Positions 1-11,198 of a DNA stretch of 64,000 bases are shown here, piece by piece (the stretch's first letter is position 1; each line of letters opens with the position of its first letter). This stretch comes from Verrucomicrobiota bacterium JB022 (GTDB taxonomy: Bacteria > Verrucomicrobiota > Verrucomicrobiia > Opitutales > Oceanipulchritudinaceae). The notes beneath the pieces are model-generated. The model worked only from the letters and a program-made list of their open reading frames with translations, was not told where the DNA came from and searched no databases. The position numbers and the translations under genes were made by a program. The stretch is taken from positions 186,001 to 250,000 of the forward strand of contig JAUTCQ010000001.1 of NCBI GenBank assembly GCA_030673845.1. The letters run 5' to 3'.

Positions 1-1
1 T

Positions 2-1765
2 GAGGGCATCGCTTTCGCGCCCCTTTCGCAAATTGATCGGCTGACCGAAGTCTACCTCGAAGTTTTGGAGCGTCTGGAAGGGCAGGGGGCGCAATGGGTC
101 CGCCTCGATGAGCCCGCTTTTTCCCTCGACCTCAACGCCGAGGAGCGCGCGGGCGTGCGGCGGGCATACGAGCGCTTGGCGGGTGGCTTAAAGAGCCTGC
201 GCCTGATCGTCGCAAACTACTTTGGCCCGCTGGGCGACAACCTCCCGACTTTCTTTGCCCTCCCGGTGCAGGGCCACCACGTGGACGCGGTGCGAGGGCG
301 GGAGGAAGTCGATGCGGTGCTGGAGGCGCTGCCAACCGGTCGCATATTGTCTCTCGGCCTGATTGACGGGCGCAACGTCTGGCGGGCGGATCTGGTGGAT
401 CGCCTGGCGCTCGCCCAGAAGGCACTGGACCGGGTGGGGGCGGAACGGCTGTGGCTGGCTCCATCCTGCTCGCTCCAGCACGTCCCGGTTTCGCTGGAGC
501 CGGAGACGGAGCTGCCCGACGGGATCCGCTCCTGGTTGGCCTTTGCCCACGAAAAGCTGGAAGAGCTGCAAACCCTTCGCGCCGCCCTGCTGGGCGATGT
601 GGCTGCCTTGGAGGCGGTAGAGGCATCGCGCCGCCTGCAGGAGCAGCGTCGCCAGTCTCCATGCTTGCGCAACCCCGGAGTACACGAGCGTTTGCAAGGG
701 CTGCAAGCGGATGATTTCCAGCGCCAAAGTCCTTTCCGCGAGCGGATCGCCACCCAGCAGGCACACCTCACGCTGCCGCCTTTTCCGACTACGACCATTG
801 GCTCGTTTCCGCAAACGGATGAGGTGCGGGCGCAGCGGGGGCGCTTCCGCAAGGGCGAGATCGACGAGGCCGCCTACCACGAGTTCCTGCGCGAAGAGAC
901 GGTGCGTTGTCTGCGCACGCAAGAGGAGATCGGCCTGGATGTGCTGGTGCACGGCGAATTCGAGCGCAATGATATGGTGGAATATTTTGGTGAGCAACTC
1001 GACGGTTTTGCCTTCACCCGCTTCGGCTGGGTGCAGAGTTACGGCTCGCGCTGCGTCAAGCCACCGCTGATCTACGGCGACGTCTCGCGCCGCCAGCCCA
1101 TGACGGTAGAGTGGAGCCGCTTTGCCCAGTCGCAGAGCACGCGGCCGGTCAAGGGCATGCTCACCGGGCCCATCACCATCCTGCAGTGGAGCTTTGTTCG
1201 CGACGACCAGCCGCGCCGCGATACGGCTTTCCAGATCGCGCTCGCCGTGCGCGACGAGGTGGTCGATCTTGAGGAGGCGGGTATACGGGTGATTCAGGTG
1301 GATGAGCCGGCGATCCGGGAGGGTCTGCCGCTCCGGCGCTCCGATTGGAAGGCGTATCTGCAATGGGCGGGGGAGGCTTTTCGCCTCAGCACCTCGGGTG
1401 TGGAGGACGGCACCCAGATCCACACCCACATGTGCTACTCGGAGTTCAACGACATCCTGCCGAGCATCGCTGCGCTCGATGCCGACGTGATTACGATAGA
1501 AGCCTCGCGTTCGAATATGGACTTGCTGCAGGCCTTTGTCGACTTCCGCTACCCCAACGACATCGGCCCCGGCGTGTGGGACATCCACAGCCCGCGTGTG
1601 CCGTCGGCAGAAGAAATGGTGCGCTTGCTGCGGCGTGCCGCCGAGGTCGTGCCGCCCGAACGACTTTGGGTCAATCCAGACTGCGGCCTTAAAACCCGGC
1701 GTTGGCAGGAGGTCAAGCCTGCCCTCAGCCACTTGGTAGCGGCCGCCCACCGTATCAGAGGTTAG
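2..1765 (+). CDS. metE: Cobalamin-independent methionine synthase MetE, 5' end outside window
   Basis: Transfers the methyl group of 5-methyltetrahydropteroyl-triglutamate to homocysteine, the last step of methionine synthesis, in the cytosol without vitamin B12. The frame is open from the first bases, so the gene enters from the left; the roughly 587 residues present compare with about 760 for the family, and about 170 N-terminal residues are missing. The remaining N-terminal barrel ends near nt 780 and the catalytic barrel begins at TTTIGSFPQT. Zinc ligands are visible as HTHMCYSEFND (His and Cys, nt ~1420-1445) and NPDCGLKTR (Cys, nt ~1675). A conserved VDEPAIREGLP segment precedes them. 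Family assignment is very secure. The TTG at 65 is not a start, because the homology continues upstream. Confidence 0.96.
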   Translation, partial: EGIAFAPLSQIDRLTEVYLEVLERLEGQGAQWVRLDEPAFSLDLNAEERAGVRRAYERLAGGLKSLRLIVANYFGPLGDNLPTFFALPVQGHHVDAVRGREEVDAVLEALPTGRILSLGLIDGRNVWRADLVDRLALAQKALDRVGAERLWLAPSCSLQHVPVSLEPETELPDGIRSWLAFAHEKLEELQTLRAALLGDVAALEAVEASRRLQEQRRQSPCLRNPGVHERLQGLQADDFQRQSPFRERIATQQAHLTLPPFPTTTIGSFPQTDEVRAQRGRFRKGEIDEAAYHEFLREETVRCLRTQEEIGLDVLVHGEFERNDMVEYFGEQLDGFAFTRFGWVQSYGSRCVKPPLIYGDVSRRQPMTVEWSRFAQSQSTRPVKGMLTGPITILQWSFVRDDQPRRDTAFQIALAVRDEVVDLEEAGIRVIQVDEPAIREGLPLRRSDWKAYLQWAGEAFRLSTSGVEDGTQIHTHMCYSEFNDILPSIAALDADVITIEASRSNMDLLQAFVDFRYPNDIGPGVWDIHSPRVPSAEEMVRLLRRAAEVVPPERLWVNPDCGLKTRRWQEVKPALSHLVAAAHRIRG

Positions 1766-1795
1766 AGATAAAGTACAGCTAAGCATAACGGCATT

Positions 1796-1826
1796 GCCCG
1801 CGACCGCGCATGGTCGCGGGCTTTGT
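1796..1826 (+). terminator. Likely intrinsic terminator of metE
   Basis: A 10-bp perfect stem (1796-1805 with 1812-1821, six-base loop) lies 30 nt after the metE stop and is followed by the T-rich stretch TTTGTTG. The T tract is interrupted, so termination may be partial. Confidence 0.65.
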
Positions 1827-1884
1827 TGTCCCCAGCTCAAGGAAGGATTTGCCTCCAGGGCGGGTAAGGGGCACCGTTGGAAGC

Positions 1885-3822
1885 ATGAAGTTTCTCCGGA
1901 AGTTGTTCGGCGGTCGCAAAAAGCCCGCGACGCCCGAAGCGGAAAGCCAATCCGAAGCCCCGGCCAAGATGCAGGTGGTCGACGAGTTCGGCCGCATGCT
2001 GGAGATTCCGCGCGAGCAGTGGTATGCGAACGTGCTCAAGCCCCAGCTCGAAAAAGTCTGGAGCCAGCCGGATGAACTCTACGCCTGCATCGTCTCCGCT
2101 CATGGCGACGGCTTCAAGGCGGAGGCCCATGAGGCCAGCAAGCGCCTCTACGAGATCGACCCCAACCGCGTCCGCGCCACGCTCGTCTGGACTTCGGCTC
2201 TGTGGGACACAGGCGAAAAGGCGCAGGCCAAGCGCCTGTTGGAGGAATTTCGCAAGAACAACCCGGAAGACCCGGCCGTGCTCGCCCATCTGGCCCGTCT
2301 GCGGGGTAAGGAAAACAAGGAGGCGGAGGCGGCCGAGCTTTTGCGCCGCGCCCTGCAGCTCGACCCGAACCACCACGAAGCCCTCTTTTGCTACCTCGGC
2401 CTCCTGGAAAGCTGGAAAGGCGAGGCCGCTCGCATCGAGGGGATGGCGTGGGTGGCGAGCCTGGCTGGCAGCTGGCGGGTGCGCCTCTACCAGGCCCGCG
2501 AGTCCCTCAACGACGCTTCAGACCTCGACACTGCGGTGCAGCACTACCGCGCAGTGCTCGAACAGGCCCCGCAGCCGGTCGCGGGCGACATCCTGATGCA
2601 GATCAGCGGCGACCTCGGCAACGCCGGCTTTCAACTGGAGGCGGTCAACCTCGTAGCCCCGCATTTCGACGCCAAGGCGCACGGCTTCCCGGTCGGCAAC
2701 AACCTGATCAAGGCCTGCCTCGACCTGGGGCAGCTCGACCATGCGCGCCAGCTCGTCGACCAGCTCTACGCCATCGTGCACGTCACCCAGCGGCCCAACC
2801 TCAAGTATTGGGAAGACGAAATTGCCAAGCTGGAGGTGGAGACGATGCCGCCCGTGCGCCCGGACGAGATCCAGGTGTCGCAGCAGTTGATCGTCGGCCC
2901 CGTCTGGCTGCCGGCCCATGAAGGCGTGCGGCAGCACTTGGCCGTGCCCAACGACGGCGGCCTCACCGTGGCCTATGTCGGCTCGACTTTTGAAGACGGT
3001 AGCGTCACGCCCGAGTTGAAGGCGCAACGGGCCAACGGAGCCGGACGCTTCAGTCGTGCGCTGCCGCTCTTGCTCGCGCAGGAGGCCTATTACCGCCATC
3101 ACCTGGAGGTCGCGACCGCCACGCCCTGGCTCGCCAACGACCGCGGCGGCTTCCTCATCGGCCGTCAGCCGCACGAGGCCGAGACTTTGGCCAATTTTGC
3201 CCGCACCGAGCAATTCACCGCCGATTATGTGGTGGCGACGCACCTGCGCTGCATCTCCGATGAGCAATGGGAAGTCGACGTGCGCCTGATCCGCACCATC
3301 GACGCCCGCGTGCTGGACACCTTCTCGCACCCCGTCCCGCTGAAGGAGTTCGCTCCGGCGATTCCCGACCTCACCCGCCGCGTGAGTGAGTCGCTGGCCG
3401 AGCATGCGGAAGCCCCCGCCCGCACTGCCCGTGCTGAATACGAGCTGCCGCCTGTTTCGCACCTCGCCAATTACCTCCTGCGGCTGGAGCAGATGCTGAC
3501 GCTGCGTTGCTACGCGGCGGTCCAAAACCGCAGCGGCCTGGCGGGCGAGCGGGAAATCGTCGGCGGGATCCTGCACCTCTGCCTCGAACAACCCAAGAAC
3601 GTGCACCTGCGCGTGCTGCTCAACGGCGCGCTGCGCTTGGTCAAGCGGATCAAGCCGGCGGTGGTGGAAGAATTCCGCGCGCAAGTGGAAAAGCTGGACC
3701 AGGCGCACCCCCTCGAAGGACCGCTGGCGGAGGCCTTGCGCCAGTGGCGGGCAGAGTCGATCGACGCCAAGGAAGCAGATGCGCCCTCCGAGCAAGGGGA
3801 CGAGACGCCGCCGCGTAATTAG
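1885..3822 (+). CDS. Tetratricopeptide-repeat protein of unknown role
   Basis: A 645-residue cytosolic protein. The start is placed at ATG 1885 (MKFLRKLFGGRKK), because an in-frame upstream start at 1810 would read through the metE terminator. The N-terminus is short and basic. Residues ~60-260 form TPR-like helical pairs (e.g. AEAAELLRRALQLDPNHHEAL), followed by less regular helical repeats and a C-terminal region without recognisable motifs (~350-645). No signal peptide or membrane segment is seen. It follows the metE terminator by about 60 nt and precedes the thiC riboswitch, so it is probably a single-gene unit. TPRs suggest protein-protein interaction; no partner is indicated by the neighbours. 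Confidence 0.8.
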   Translation: MKFLRKLFGGRKKPATPEAESQSEAPAKMQVVDEFGRMLEIPREQWYANVLKPQLEKVWSQPDELYACIVSAHGDGFKAEAHEASKRLYEIDPNRVRATLVWTSALWDTGEKAQAKRLLEEFRKNNPEDPAVLAHLARLRGKENKEAEAAELLRRALQLDPNHHEALFCYLGLLESWKGEAARIEGMAWVASLAGSWRVRLYQARESLNDASDLDTAVQHYRAVLEQAPQPVAGDILMQISGDLGNAGFQLEAVNLVAPHFDAKAHGFPVGNNLIKACLDLGQLDHARQLVDQLYAIVHVTQRPNLKYWEDEIAKLEVETMPPVRPDEIQVSQQLIVGPVWLPAHEGVRQHLAVPNDGGLTVAYVGSTFEDGSVTPELKAQRANGAGRFSRALPLLLAQEAYYRHHLEVATATPWLANDRGGFLIGRQPHEAETLANFARTEQFTADYVVATHLRCISDEQWEVDVRLIRTIDARVLDTFSHPVPLKEFAPAIPDLTRRVSESLAEHAEAPARTARAEYELPPVSHLANYLLRLEQMLTLRCYAAVQNRSGLAGEREIVGGILHLCLEQPKNVHLRVLLNGALRLVKRIKPAVVEEFRAQVEKLDQAHPLEGPLAEALRQWRAESIDAKEADAPSEQGDETPPRN

Positions 3823-3843
3823 GTTGCATTTGCCCGCGATAAG

Positions 3844-5941
<2,098 letters not shown>

Positions 5942-5959
5942 GGCCTGTTCGAAGATGAT

Positions 5960-5990
5960 TTGAACAGGAGTATCAGGAGTTAAAGGAGTT
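5960..5990. repeat. Dispersed intergenic repeat, TTGAACAGGAGT type
   Basis: An A/G-rich stretch beginning TTGAACAGGAGT and containing GAGTTAAAGGAGTT lies just after thiC. A closely similar segment occurs on the opposite strand at 21838-21858. Function unknown; it looks like a small dispersed intergenic repeat. Confidence 0.45.
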
Positions 5991-6007
5991 TTGCTCTTTG
6001 TTTTTGA

Positions 6008-6047
6008 AAGCCACCCCGGTCGTGAGATGGGGGTGGCTTCTTTTTTT
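6008..6047 (+). terminator. Intrinsic terminator of thiC
   Basis: A 10-bp perfect stem (AAGCCACCCC at 6008-6017, GGGGTGGCTT at 6030-6039) with a 12-nt loop is followed by a run of seven T. Confidence 0.88.
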
Positions 6048-6217
6048 CTCACGAAGTTCACCAAGGCACAAAGGGGGTGAAATGTGTGAGTGCTTGGACT
6101 GCCAACGTTTTTTTTTGGCCTTTGAATTGTTTACCTACGAAAATGTCTCCTCCGGCACACGAATTCACCAGGGACTCTCAGATCTAAGCCCTTTGTGTCT
6201 TTGTGAACTTTGTGAGA
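6047..6217. repeat. Pair of 29-nt inverted repeats upstream of the GxxExxY gene
   Basis: Segment 6047-6075 (TCTCACGAAGTTCACC...) is the near-perfect reverse complement of 6189-6217 (...GGTGAACTT-like, TTTGTGAGA), about 25 of 29 positions matching. The 113 nt between them carry a run of ten T but no gene. Together with 5942-6046 and 6218-6270, this is a 329-nt gene-free stretch holding only the thiC terminator and repeats. Confidence 0.6.
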
Positions 6218-6270
6218 GAATCTTTCTTCCAATCTTGCCAAACGTATTCGAATCGAGGCAAAAACCTTCA

Positions 6271-6684
6271 ATGCATGAAAACGAGATTGGCCGCATCGTG
6301 GTAAATGAAGCCGTGCGGCTGCATCGAGATCTCGGCCCGGGTCTGCTGGAGAGCGTTTACGAAGTGACGCTCGCCCGTCGCCTCATAAAAGCTGGTCTCA
6401 CTGTCGAGCGACAGGTACCCATTGCCATCGAGCTGGACGGCGAGCTTTTCGAGGAAGGTTTCCGGGCCGACTTACTGGTCAACCGCCTTGTCATTCTCGA
6501 ACTCAAATCAGTCGAGCGTGTGACTCCAACGCACAAGAAGCAGCTCCTTACCTACCTGAAGCTCACTGGCCTCAAGCTTGGCTATCTTCTCAACTTTGGC
6601 GACGCACTGATGAAGGATGGTATCACGCGCACGATTAACGGCCAACTTGCATCGGATCAGAATTTAGCTCTCCCGTGCACTTGA
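6271..6684 (+). CDS. GxxExxY-type protein (PD-(D/E)XK-like fold)
   Basis: A 137-residue small protein. The start is ATG 6271 (MHENEIGRIVV); the frame is open further upstream only through repeat DNA. Family hallmarks: LGPGLLESVYEVTLARRL (the GxxExxY signature), a basic strand ERQVPIAIELDG, FRADLLVNRLVILELKSV (a D...E-x-K arrangement as in PD-(D/E)XK nucleases) and HKKQLLTYLKLTGLKLGYLLNFG. The biological role of the family is not established; members often occur as scattered single genes in Verrucomicrobiota, Planctomycetes and Bacteroidetes. The flanking inverted repeats fit such a dispersed cargo. Confidence 0.85.
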   Translation: MHENEIGRIVVNEAVRLHRDLGPGLLESVYEVTLARRLIKAGLTVERQVPIAIELDGELFEEGFRADLLVNRLVILELKSVERVTPTHKKQLLTYLKLTGLKLGYLLNFGDALMKDGITRTINGQLASDQNLALPCT

Positions 6685-6807
6685 CGGAAGAGTGGCTTCA
6701 AAACCTCCATTCCGCAGCTTTTCCGGTTGACCGCAGGCGGGCGGGCGGCTTTGTTGGTCGTTTTTCCGCAATACTCGCGATAAATCCACCCTTTAAGTTG
6801 GCACCCT

Positions 6808-8166
6808 GTGAACGTTTCCGTTACTGACCTTTCTGCCACGCGCAAAGAACTGCTGGTTACCGTCTCCGGCGAAGAAATTGCCGCCGAAGAACAAAACCTG
6901 ATCCAAGAGTTCAAGAACCACGCCAAGCTCCCCGGCTTCCGCCCCGGCAAGGCCCCCGACAGCGTTGTGCGCATGCGCCTGCGTAAGCAGCTCCAGCAAG
7001 AGCTGAACCGCCAGATGCTGCAAAAGGTCTACCAGGAAGCCGTCGTTGAAAACGAGCAGTTCGACCTCTACAGCCTCGTCGAGTTCGAGCACAACGAAGA
7101 TTTCAAGCCCGGCACCGAGGCTAATGTCGATGTGACCGTCGACATCACCCCCAAGTTCGACCTGCCGGAATACGTGGGCCTGGAAACCAGCAGCCCCTCC
7201 ACCGAGGTCGAAGACAAGGAGATCGACGACACGATCAACAACATCCGCCGCCAGCGGGCCGACTTCGAGAAGGTCGAGCGCGCCGCCGCCGCCGGTGACT
7301 ACGTACAAGTCTCCTACACCGCTACCTTCGAAGGTAAGCCGCTGAAGGAGCAGGTGGAGGACAGCGCCGCGATCCGCCCCTTCCTCGACGTCGAAAAGAC
7401 CTGGGAAGAAGCCGGCACCGATGAAGCCCGCGAATACGGCGTGCCTGCCATCGTCGACGGCCTCGTCGGCATGGCTGTGGGCGACGAAAAGGAAGTCGAG
7501 CAGACCTACGCCGACGACTTCCGCGTCGAAGCCCTGCGCGGCAAGACCGTCCAATACAAGATCACCGTCCAGGAAGTGCGCGAGCGCATCCTGCCGGAGC
7601 TGGACGAAGCTTTCCTCAAGTCCCTGCGCGTCGAGACCGTCGAAGAGCTGAAGGACCAGATCCTCCAGCAGCTCGAAGGCCGCAAGAAGCAGCAGGCCCT
7701 GCAAAGCCAGCGCGAGCAGATCCTCGACCGCCTCGATCAAGCCATCTCCTTCGACCTGCCGGAGAGCGGTGTCGAGCGCGAGAAGGACCAGGTGCTCGCC
7801 CGCGTGGCCCAGCAAAATGCCCAACAAGGCATCTCGGCCGAAGAATTTGAAGCCAACCGCGAAGAACTCGAAAAGGAAGCCCGTGAAGTCGCCGAGCGCG
7901 ACGTGAAGCTCCAGATCGTGCTCGTGAAGATCGCGGAGAAGGAAGAGATCAAGGTCGGCGACGAAGATATGTCGCAGGCGATTTACTCGATCGCGATGCA
8001 GCAACGCCGCGACCCGCAAGAGGTCGTGCAGGAGCTGCGCAGCGATCGCAACCGCATCATCGCCCTCCAACGTCAGATCCTCTTCTCGAAGACCCTTGAT
8101 TTCCTGCTCGAAAAGGCTAAGGTGACGGATAACCAGCCGGCCGCGGAAACCGAAGCTTCCGAGTAA
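6808..8166 (+). CDS. tig: Trigger factor, ribosome-associated chaperone
   Basis: Binds ribosomal protein L23 at the exit tunnel and assists folding of nascent chains; it also has peptidyl-prolyl isomerase activity. The 452 residues match the family length. The N-terminal ribosome-docking signature is [10 protein letters not shown] (residues ~44-53). The FKBP-like domain spans about 160-245, with [16 protein letters not shown] and an insert before the region [17 protein letters not shown]. The helical C-terminal chaperone arm follows. The start is GTG 6808. It heads the classical tig-clpP-clpX cluster, 47 nt before clpP. Confidence 0.96.
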   Translation: MNVSVTDLSATRKELLVTVSGEEIAAEEQNLIQEFKNHAKLPGFRPGKAPDSVVRMRLRKQLQQELNRQMLQKVYQEAVVENEQFDLYSLVEFEHNEDFKPGTEANVDVTVDITPKFDLPEYVGLETSSPSTEVEDKEIDDTINNIRRQRADFEKVERAAAAGDYVQVSYTATFEGKPLKEQVEDSAAIRPFLDVEKTWEEAGTDEAREYGVPAIVDGLVGMAVGDEKEVEQTYADDFRVEALRGKTVQYKITVQEVRERILPELDEAFLKSLRVETVEELKDQILQQLEGRKKQQALQSQREQILDRLDQAISFDLPESGVEREKDQVLARVAQQNAQQGISAEEFEANREELEKEAREVAERDVKLQIVLVKIAEKEEIKVGDEDMSQAIYSIAMQQRRDPQEVVQELRSDRNRIIALQRQILFSKTLDFLLEKAKVTDNQPAAETEASE

Positions 8167-8213
8167 GCAGAGGTCCCCGTGCCGCAGCCGGCCCATACCT
8201 GCAAAGAACGAGC

Positions 8214-8840
8214 ATGAGTTATTACTTACCCACGATCGTAGAAAGCGACGGTCGGACGGAACGCCACTGGGACATCTACAGTCGCCTCCTGAAGGATCGC
8301 ATCATCTTCATCGGCACCCCCATCAACGACGATGTCGCCAATGCGGTCATCGCCCAGATGTTGCTGCTGCAGATGGAAGACCCGAAGAAGGACATCCAGC
8401 TCTACATCAACTCCCCGGGCGGTAGCGTTACTGCGGGCATGGCGATCTACGACACGATGCAGTTCCTGAGCTGCGACGTGAAGACGTATTGCATGGGCCA
8501 GGCCGCCAGCATGGCCACGGTGCTCCTCGCCGCCGGCACCAAGGGCAAGCGCTATGCGCTGCCCCACAGCCGGGTGATGATTCACCAGCCCCAGGGCGGT
8601 GCCACGGGCCAGACGTCCGACATTTCGATTGCGGCCAAGGAGATCCTGCGCTGGCGCAAGTCCCTCAACGACGTGCTCTCCACGCACTCCGGCCAAAACG
8701 CGGACAAGATCGAAAAGGATTCCGACCGCGACTTCTACATGACCGCGCAGGAAGCCAAGGAATACGGCCTTGTCGACGTGGTGATCGAGTTCAAGAAAAA
8801 GCCTTCCAACGAGAAGGAACCCGAACGGATTCAATCCTAG
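8214..8840 (+). CDS. clpP: ATP-dependent Clp protease proteolytic subunit ClpP
   Basis: Serine peptidase that forms the tetradecameric degradation chamber and works with ClpX. It has 208 residues. The catalytic triad is intact: Ser99 in MGQAASMAT, His124 in VMIHQPQGG and Asp173 in SDRDFY. The oxyanion segment [16 protein letters not shown] is present. There is no long propeptide. It lies between tig and clpX; the TAG stop at 8838-8840 is directly followed by the clpX ATG, giving zero spacing and implying one operon with coupled translation. Confidence 0.97.
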   Translation: MSYYLPTIVESDGRTERHWDIYSRLLKDRIIFIGTPINDDVANAVIAQMLLLQMEDPKKDIQLYINSPGGSVTAGMAIYDTMQFLSCDVKTYCMGQAASMATVLLAAGTKGKRYALPHSRVMIHQPQGGATGQTSDISIAAKEILRWRKSLNDVLSTHSGQNADKIEKDSDRDFYMTAQEAKEYGLVDVVIEFKKKPSNEKEPERIQS

Positions 8841-10112
8841 ATGGCGAAATCCACCAAGATGACCTTCTGCAGCTTCTGCGGAAAAAGCCAGTCCGAGGTC
8901 CGCAAGATGATTGCGGGCCCCGCTGGTGTGCACATCTGCGACTCGTGCGTGAACGTCTGCAAGACGATCATCGACCGCGAGCTGAAGGAGGCTGAGACCA
9001 AGGAAGAGACCGCTTTCAACCTCATCCGCCCGGCCGAGATCAAGGCCGAGCTGGACCAGTACATCATCGGGCAGGACTACGCCAAGAAGGTCCTCGCTGT
9101 CGCCGTGCACAACCACTACAAGCGCCTCGCCAACGAGCACCAGCATACGCAGGTGGCCGAGCGTGGCCTGAGTGATGTGACGATCGAAAAGAGCAATGTG
9201 CTCATGATCGGGCCCACCGGCAGCGGTAAGACGTTCCTGGCCCGCACCCTCGCGCGCCTGCTCGACGTACCGTTTGCCATCGCCGACGCCACCACGCTGA
9301 CCGAAGCCGGTTATGTGGGTGAAGACGTGGAAAACATTGTGCTGCGCCTCCTGCAGTCGGCCAACTACGACGTGCGCCGGGCCGAGTGCGGCATCATCTA
9401 CGTCGACGAGATCGACAAGATTGGCCGCAAGACCGAGAACGTCTCCATCACGCGCGACGTATCGGGCGAAGGCGTGCAGCAGGCCCTGCTCAAGATCCTC
9501 GAAGGCACCACTTGCAACGTGCCGCCCCATGGCGGCCGGAAGCACCCGAACCAGGAATACATCCAGGTCGACACCAGTAACATCCTGTTTATCTGCGGTG
9601 GGGCTTTCGTCGGCTTGGACAACCTGATCAAGCGCCGCCTCGGCAAGGGCACCGTCGGTTGGGACCAGGAGCAGCGCGAAGAGCTGGAAGACGAAGCCAA
9701 GGTGTTGCAAAAGCTGCAACCCGAAGACCTCGTCCGCTTCGGCCTCATCCCCGAGTTTATCGGCCGCCTCCCGGTGGTTTCGGTGCTCGACGAGCTCAAC
9801 GAAGAGCAGCTTGAGCATATCCTGACCCAGACGAAGAACTCCCTCGTGAAGCAATACGAGAAGCTTTTCGCGATGGACAACGTGCGCCTCAAGTTCGATG
9901 CCGGTGCCATCCGGGCCATTGCCGTGGAAGCCATGGCGATGAAGACGGGTGCACGTGCTTTGCGCTCGATCATGGAAAAGCTGATGCTCGACGTGATGTA
10001 TGACTTGCCCGACATGAAGGATGTCGACGAAGTCGTCATTACCGAGGCAACGGTAAAGGAGCGCCAGGCACCGCGACTCAAAAAGAGTTCGAAACGGGCC
10101 GATGCCGCCTGA
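8841..10112 (+). CDS. clpX: Clp protease ATP-binding subunit ClpX
   Basis: AAA+ unfoldase that feeds tagged proteins to ClpP. It has 423 residues. The N-terminal zinc-binding domain has Cys10, Cys13, Cys33 and Cys36. Walker A is GPTGSGKT (124-131), the pore loop GYVG (157-160), Walker B IIYVDE (185-190), the RKH loop GGRKHPNQ (231-238) and the sensor-2 region [10 protein letters not shown]. The ClpP-docking loop, usually IGF, reads VGW at about 272-274. It starts immediately at the clpP stop. A terminator-like hairpin follows at 10144. Confidence 0.97.
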   Translation: MAKSTKMTFCSFCGKSQSEVRKMIAGPAGVHICDSCVNVCKTIIDRELKEAETKEETAFNLIRPAEIKAELDQYIIGQDYAKKVLAVAVHNHYKRLANEHQHTQVAERGLSDVTIEKSNVLMIGPTGSGKTFLARTLARLLDVPFAIADATTLTEAGYVGEDVENIVLRLLQSANYDVRRAECGIIYVDEIDKIGRKTENVSITRDVSGEGVQQALLKILEGTTCNVPPHGGRKHPNQEYIQVDTSNILFICGGAFVGLDNLIKRRLGKGTVGWDQEQREELEDEAKVLQKLQPEDLVRFGLIPEFIGRLPVVSVLDELNEEQLEHILTQTKNSLVKQYEKLFAMDNVRLKFDAGAIRAIAVEAMAMKTGARALRSIMEKLMLDVMYDLPDMKDVDEVVITEATVKERQAPRLKKSSKRADAA

Positions 10113-10143
10113 TTCCGACCGTTAAGCATGCCTAAATTTGAAG

Positions 10144-10193
10144 GCGAGCGCGTATTGGCTATGGTAGTAGCTGATGCAGCGCTCGCTTTTTTT
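10144..10193 (+). terminator. Terminator-like hairpin after clpX that encloses the next start codon
   Basis: An 8-bp perfect G/C-rich stem (GCGAGCGC at 10144-10151, GCGCTCGC at 10179-10186) is followed by seven T (10187-10193). The 27-nt loop contains ATG 10174, the annotated start of the next gene, and the 3' arm encodes its first codons. Confidence 0.7.
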
Positions 10194-11118
10194 GTCTTTG
10201 TTGGTCGGGGCAGGCAGTCTCCTTTGTGCCCCCGCCCACGCGATTATCCTCTACGGTGCGGGCAATGATGCCACCACCTCCGATCCCGGTGGAGGCTTGC
10301 CCTTTACCAATGTGGCCCGAGTTACCAACAATGCGGGCTCGGTCACCTGGGGTAGCGCGGTCTACCTCGGCAACGGCTGGGTCCTTGGGGCCAGCCACGT
10401 CGGCACGATCAACTACGTGCAGTTCAATGCGGGCGGTGCCCGCTACGCGCGCGATACCAGTACCAGCACGGTCCGCCTCGGCTCAAGCGACCTGGTGCTG
10501 ACCAAGCTGACTTCGCTGCCCAATCTCCCTTCGGTCCCGATCTATGACTTCGCCCAACTACGCGCCGGCGGCGTGATGGTGGGGTGGGGTTTGGGACGCG
10601 CCTCGACCGAAGCCCTCTACGACAACAACGTCACCTGGGGCGACAGCTCGACGGCAGCCCGGCGCTGGGGCCTCAACGCAATCGAGGCGGTGACCACCTA
10701 CACCGACTCGGCCGACCGCACGACGGAAGCCTTCGTCACGGTGGCGGGCAATGCCGACCCGGTGCTGGAGTTGCCTCAGTTCAACAGCTTCCAGGGCGAT
10801 TATGAGGCGTCGGCCACGCAATACGACTCTGGTTCGGCTTTTTACACGTTCTACAACGATGTCTGGTATCTCTCCGGCCTCACGCTGGCGGTGGAGAAGC
10901 CCAACAACCAGAACGCGACCCTGTTCGGGATCGACAACGTGACGGACGAGGAGCGTGGCAATTACAACATCTTTGCCAACCTCAGCCTCTACGCCACTCA
11001 GATCAATGCGGTCGTCAATCCCAGCCCGGCTCCGACCGTGCCGGAGCCTAAAGCCTTCGCATTGCTGGGCGGCACCGCCGCACTGGGGCTGCTTGGGTGG
11101 CGACGACGGCAGAAGTAG
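10174..11118 (+). CDS. Secreted trypsin-like protein with PEP-CTERM anchor
   Basis: A 314-residue protein. It has a clear signal peptide (MQRSLFLSLLVGAGSLL, cleavage after APAHA). A chymotrypsin-like core can be read: the His of GNGWVLGASHV (compare VLTAAHC), the Asp of LGSSDLVLTKL and the Ser of GDYEASATQYDSGSA (compare GDSGGP), which gives a plausible His-Asp-Ser triad. The C-terminus is a PEP-CTERM sorting signal: VPEPKAF, a hydrophobic helix and RRRQK, normally processed by exosortase at the cell envelope. Activity is not proven, because the Ser motif is divergent. The following gene is a paralogue. The start lies within a terminator hairpin, so expression may depend on read-through. Confidence 0.85.
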   Translation: MQRSLFLSLLVGAGSLLCAPAHAIILYGAGNDATTSDPGGGLPFTNVARVTNNAGSVTWGSAVYLGNGWVLGASHVGTINYVQFNAGGARYARDTSTSTVRLGSSDLVLTKLTSLPNLPSVPIYDFAQLRAGGVMVGWGLGRASTEALYDNNVTWGDSSTAARRWGLNAIEAVTTYTDSADRTTEAFVTVAGNADPVLELPQFNSFQGDYEASATQYDSGSAFYTFYNDVWYLSGLTLAVEKPNNQNATLFGIDNVTDEERGNYNIFANLSLYATQINAVVNPSPAPTVPEPKAFALLGGTAALGLLGWRRRQK

Positions 11119-11165
11119 TGGCTTCCTAGGCCAAAAGAAAGGGTTATTTCCCGCTAGGCAGATCA

Positions 11166-11198
11166 TGCCATTTGCGCTACACTGCGGCGCAAATGGCA
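11166..11198 (+). promoter_or_regulatory. 12-bp perfect hairpin that contains the start codon of the following gene
   Basis: TGCCATTTGCGC (11166-11177) and GCGCAAATGGCA (11187-11198) are exact inverted repeats with a nine-base loop. The second arm contains ATG 11193, the start of the next gene. In RNA this would bury the start codon; in DNA it could be a dyad operator. Confidence 0.6.

Noticed and set aside
188-1840. A 550-codon open frame opposite metE
   Set aside because: Shadow of the metE codons, with no recognisable domain.
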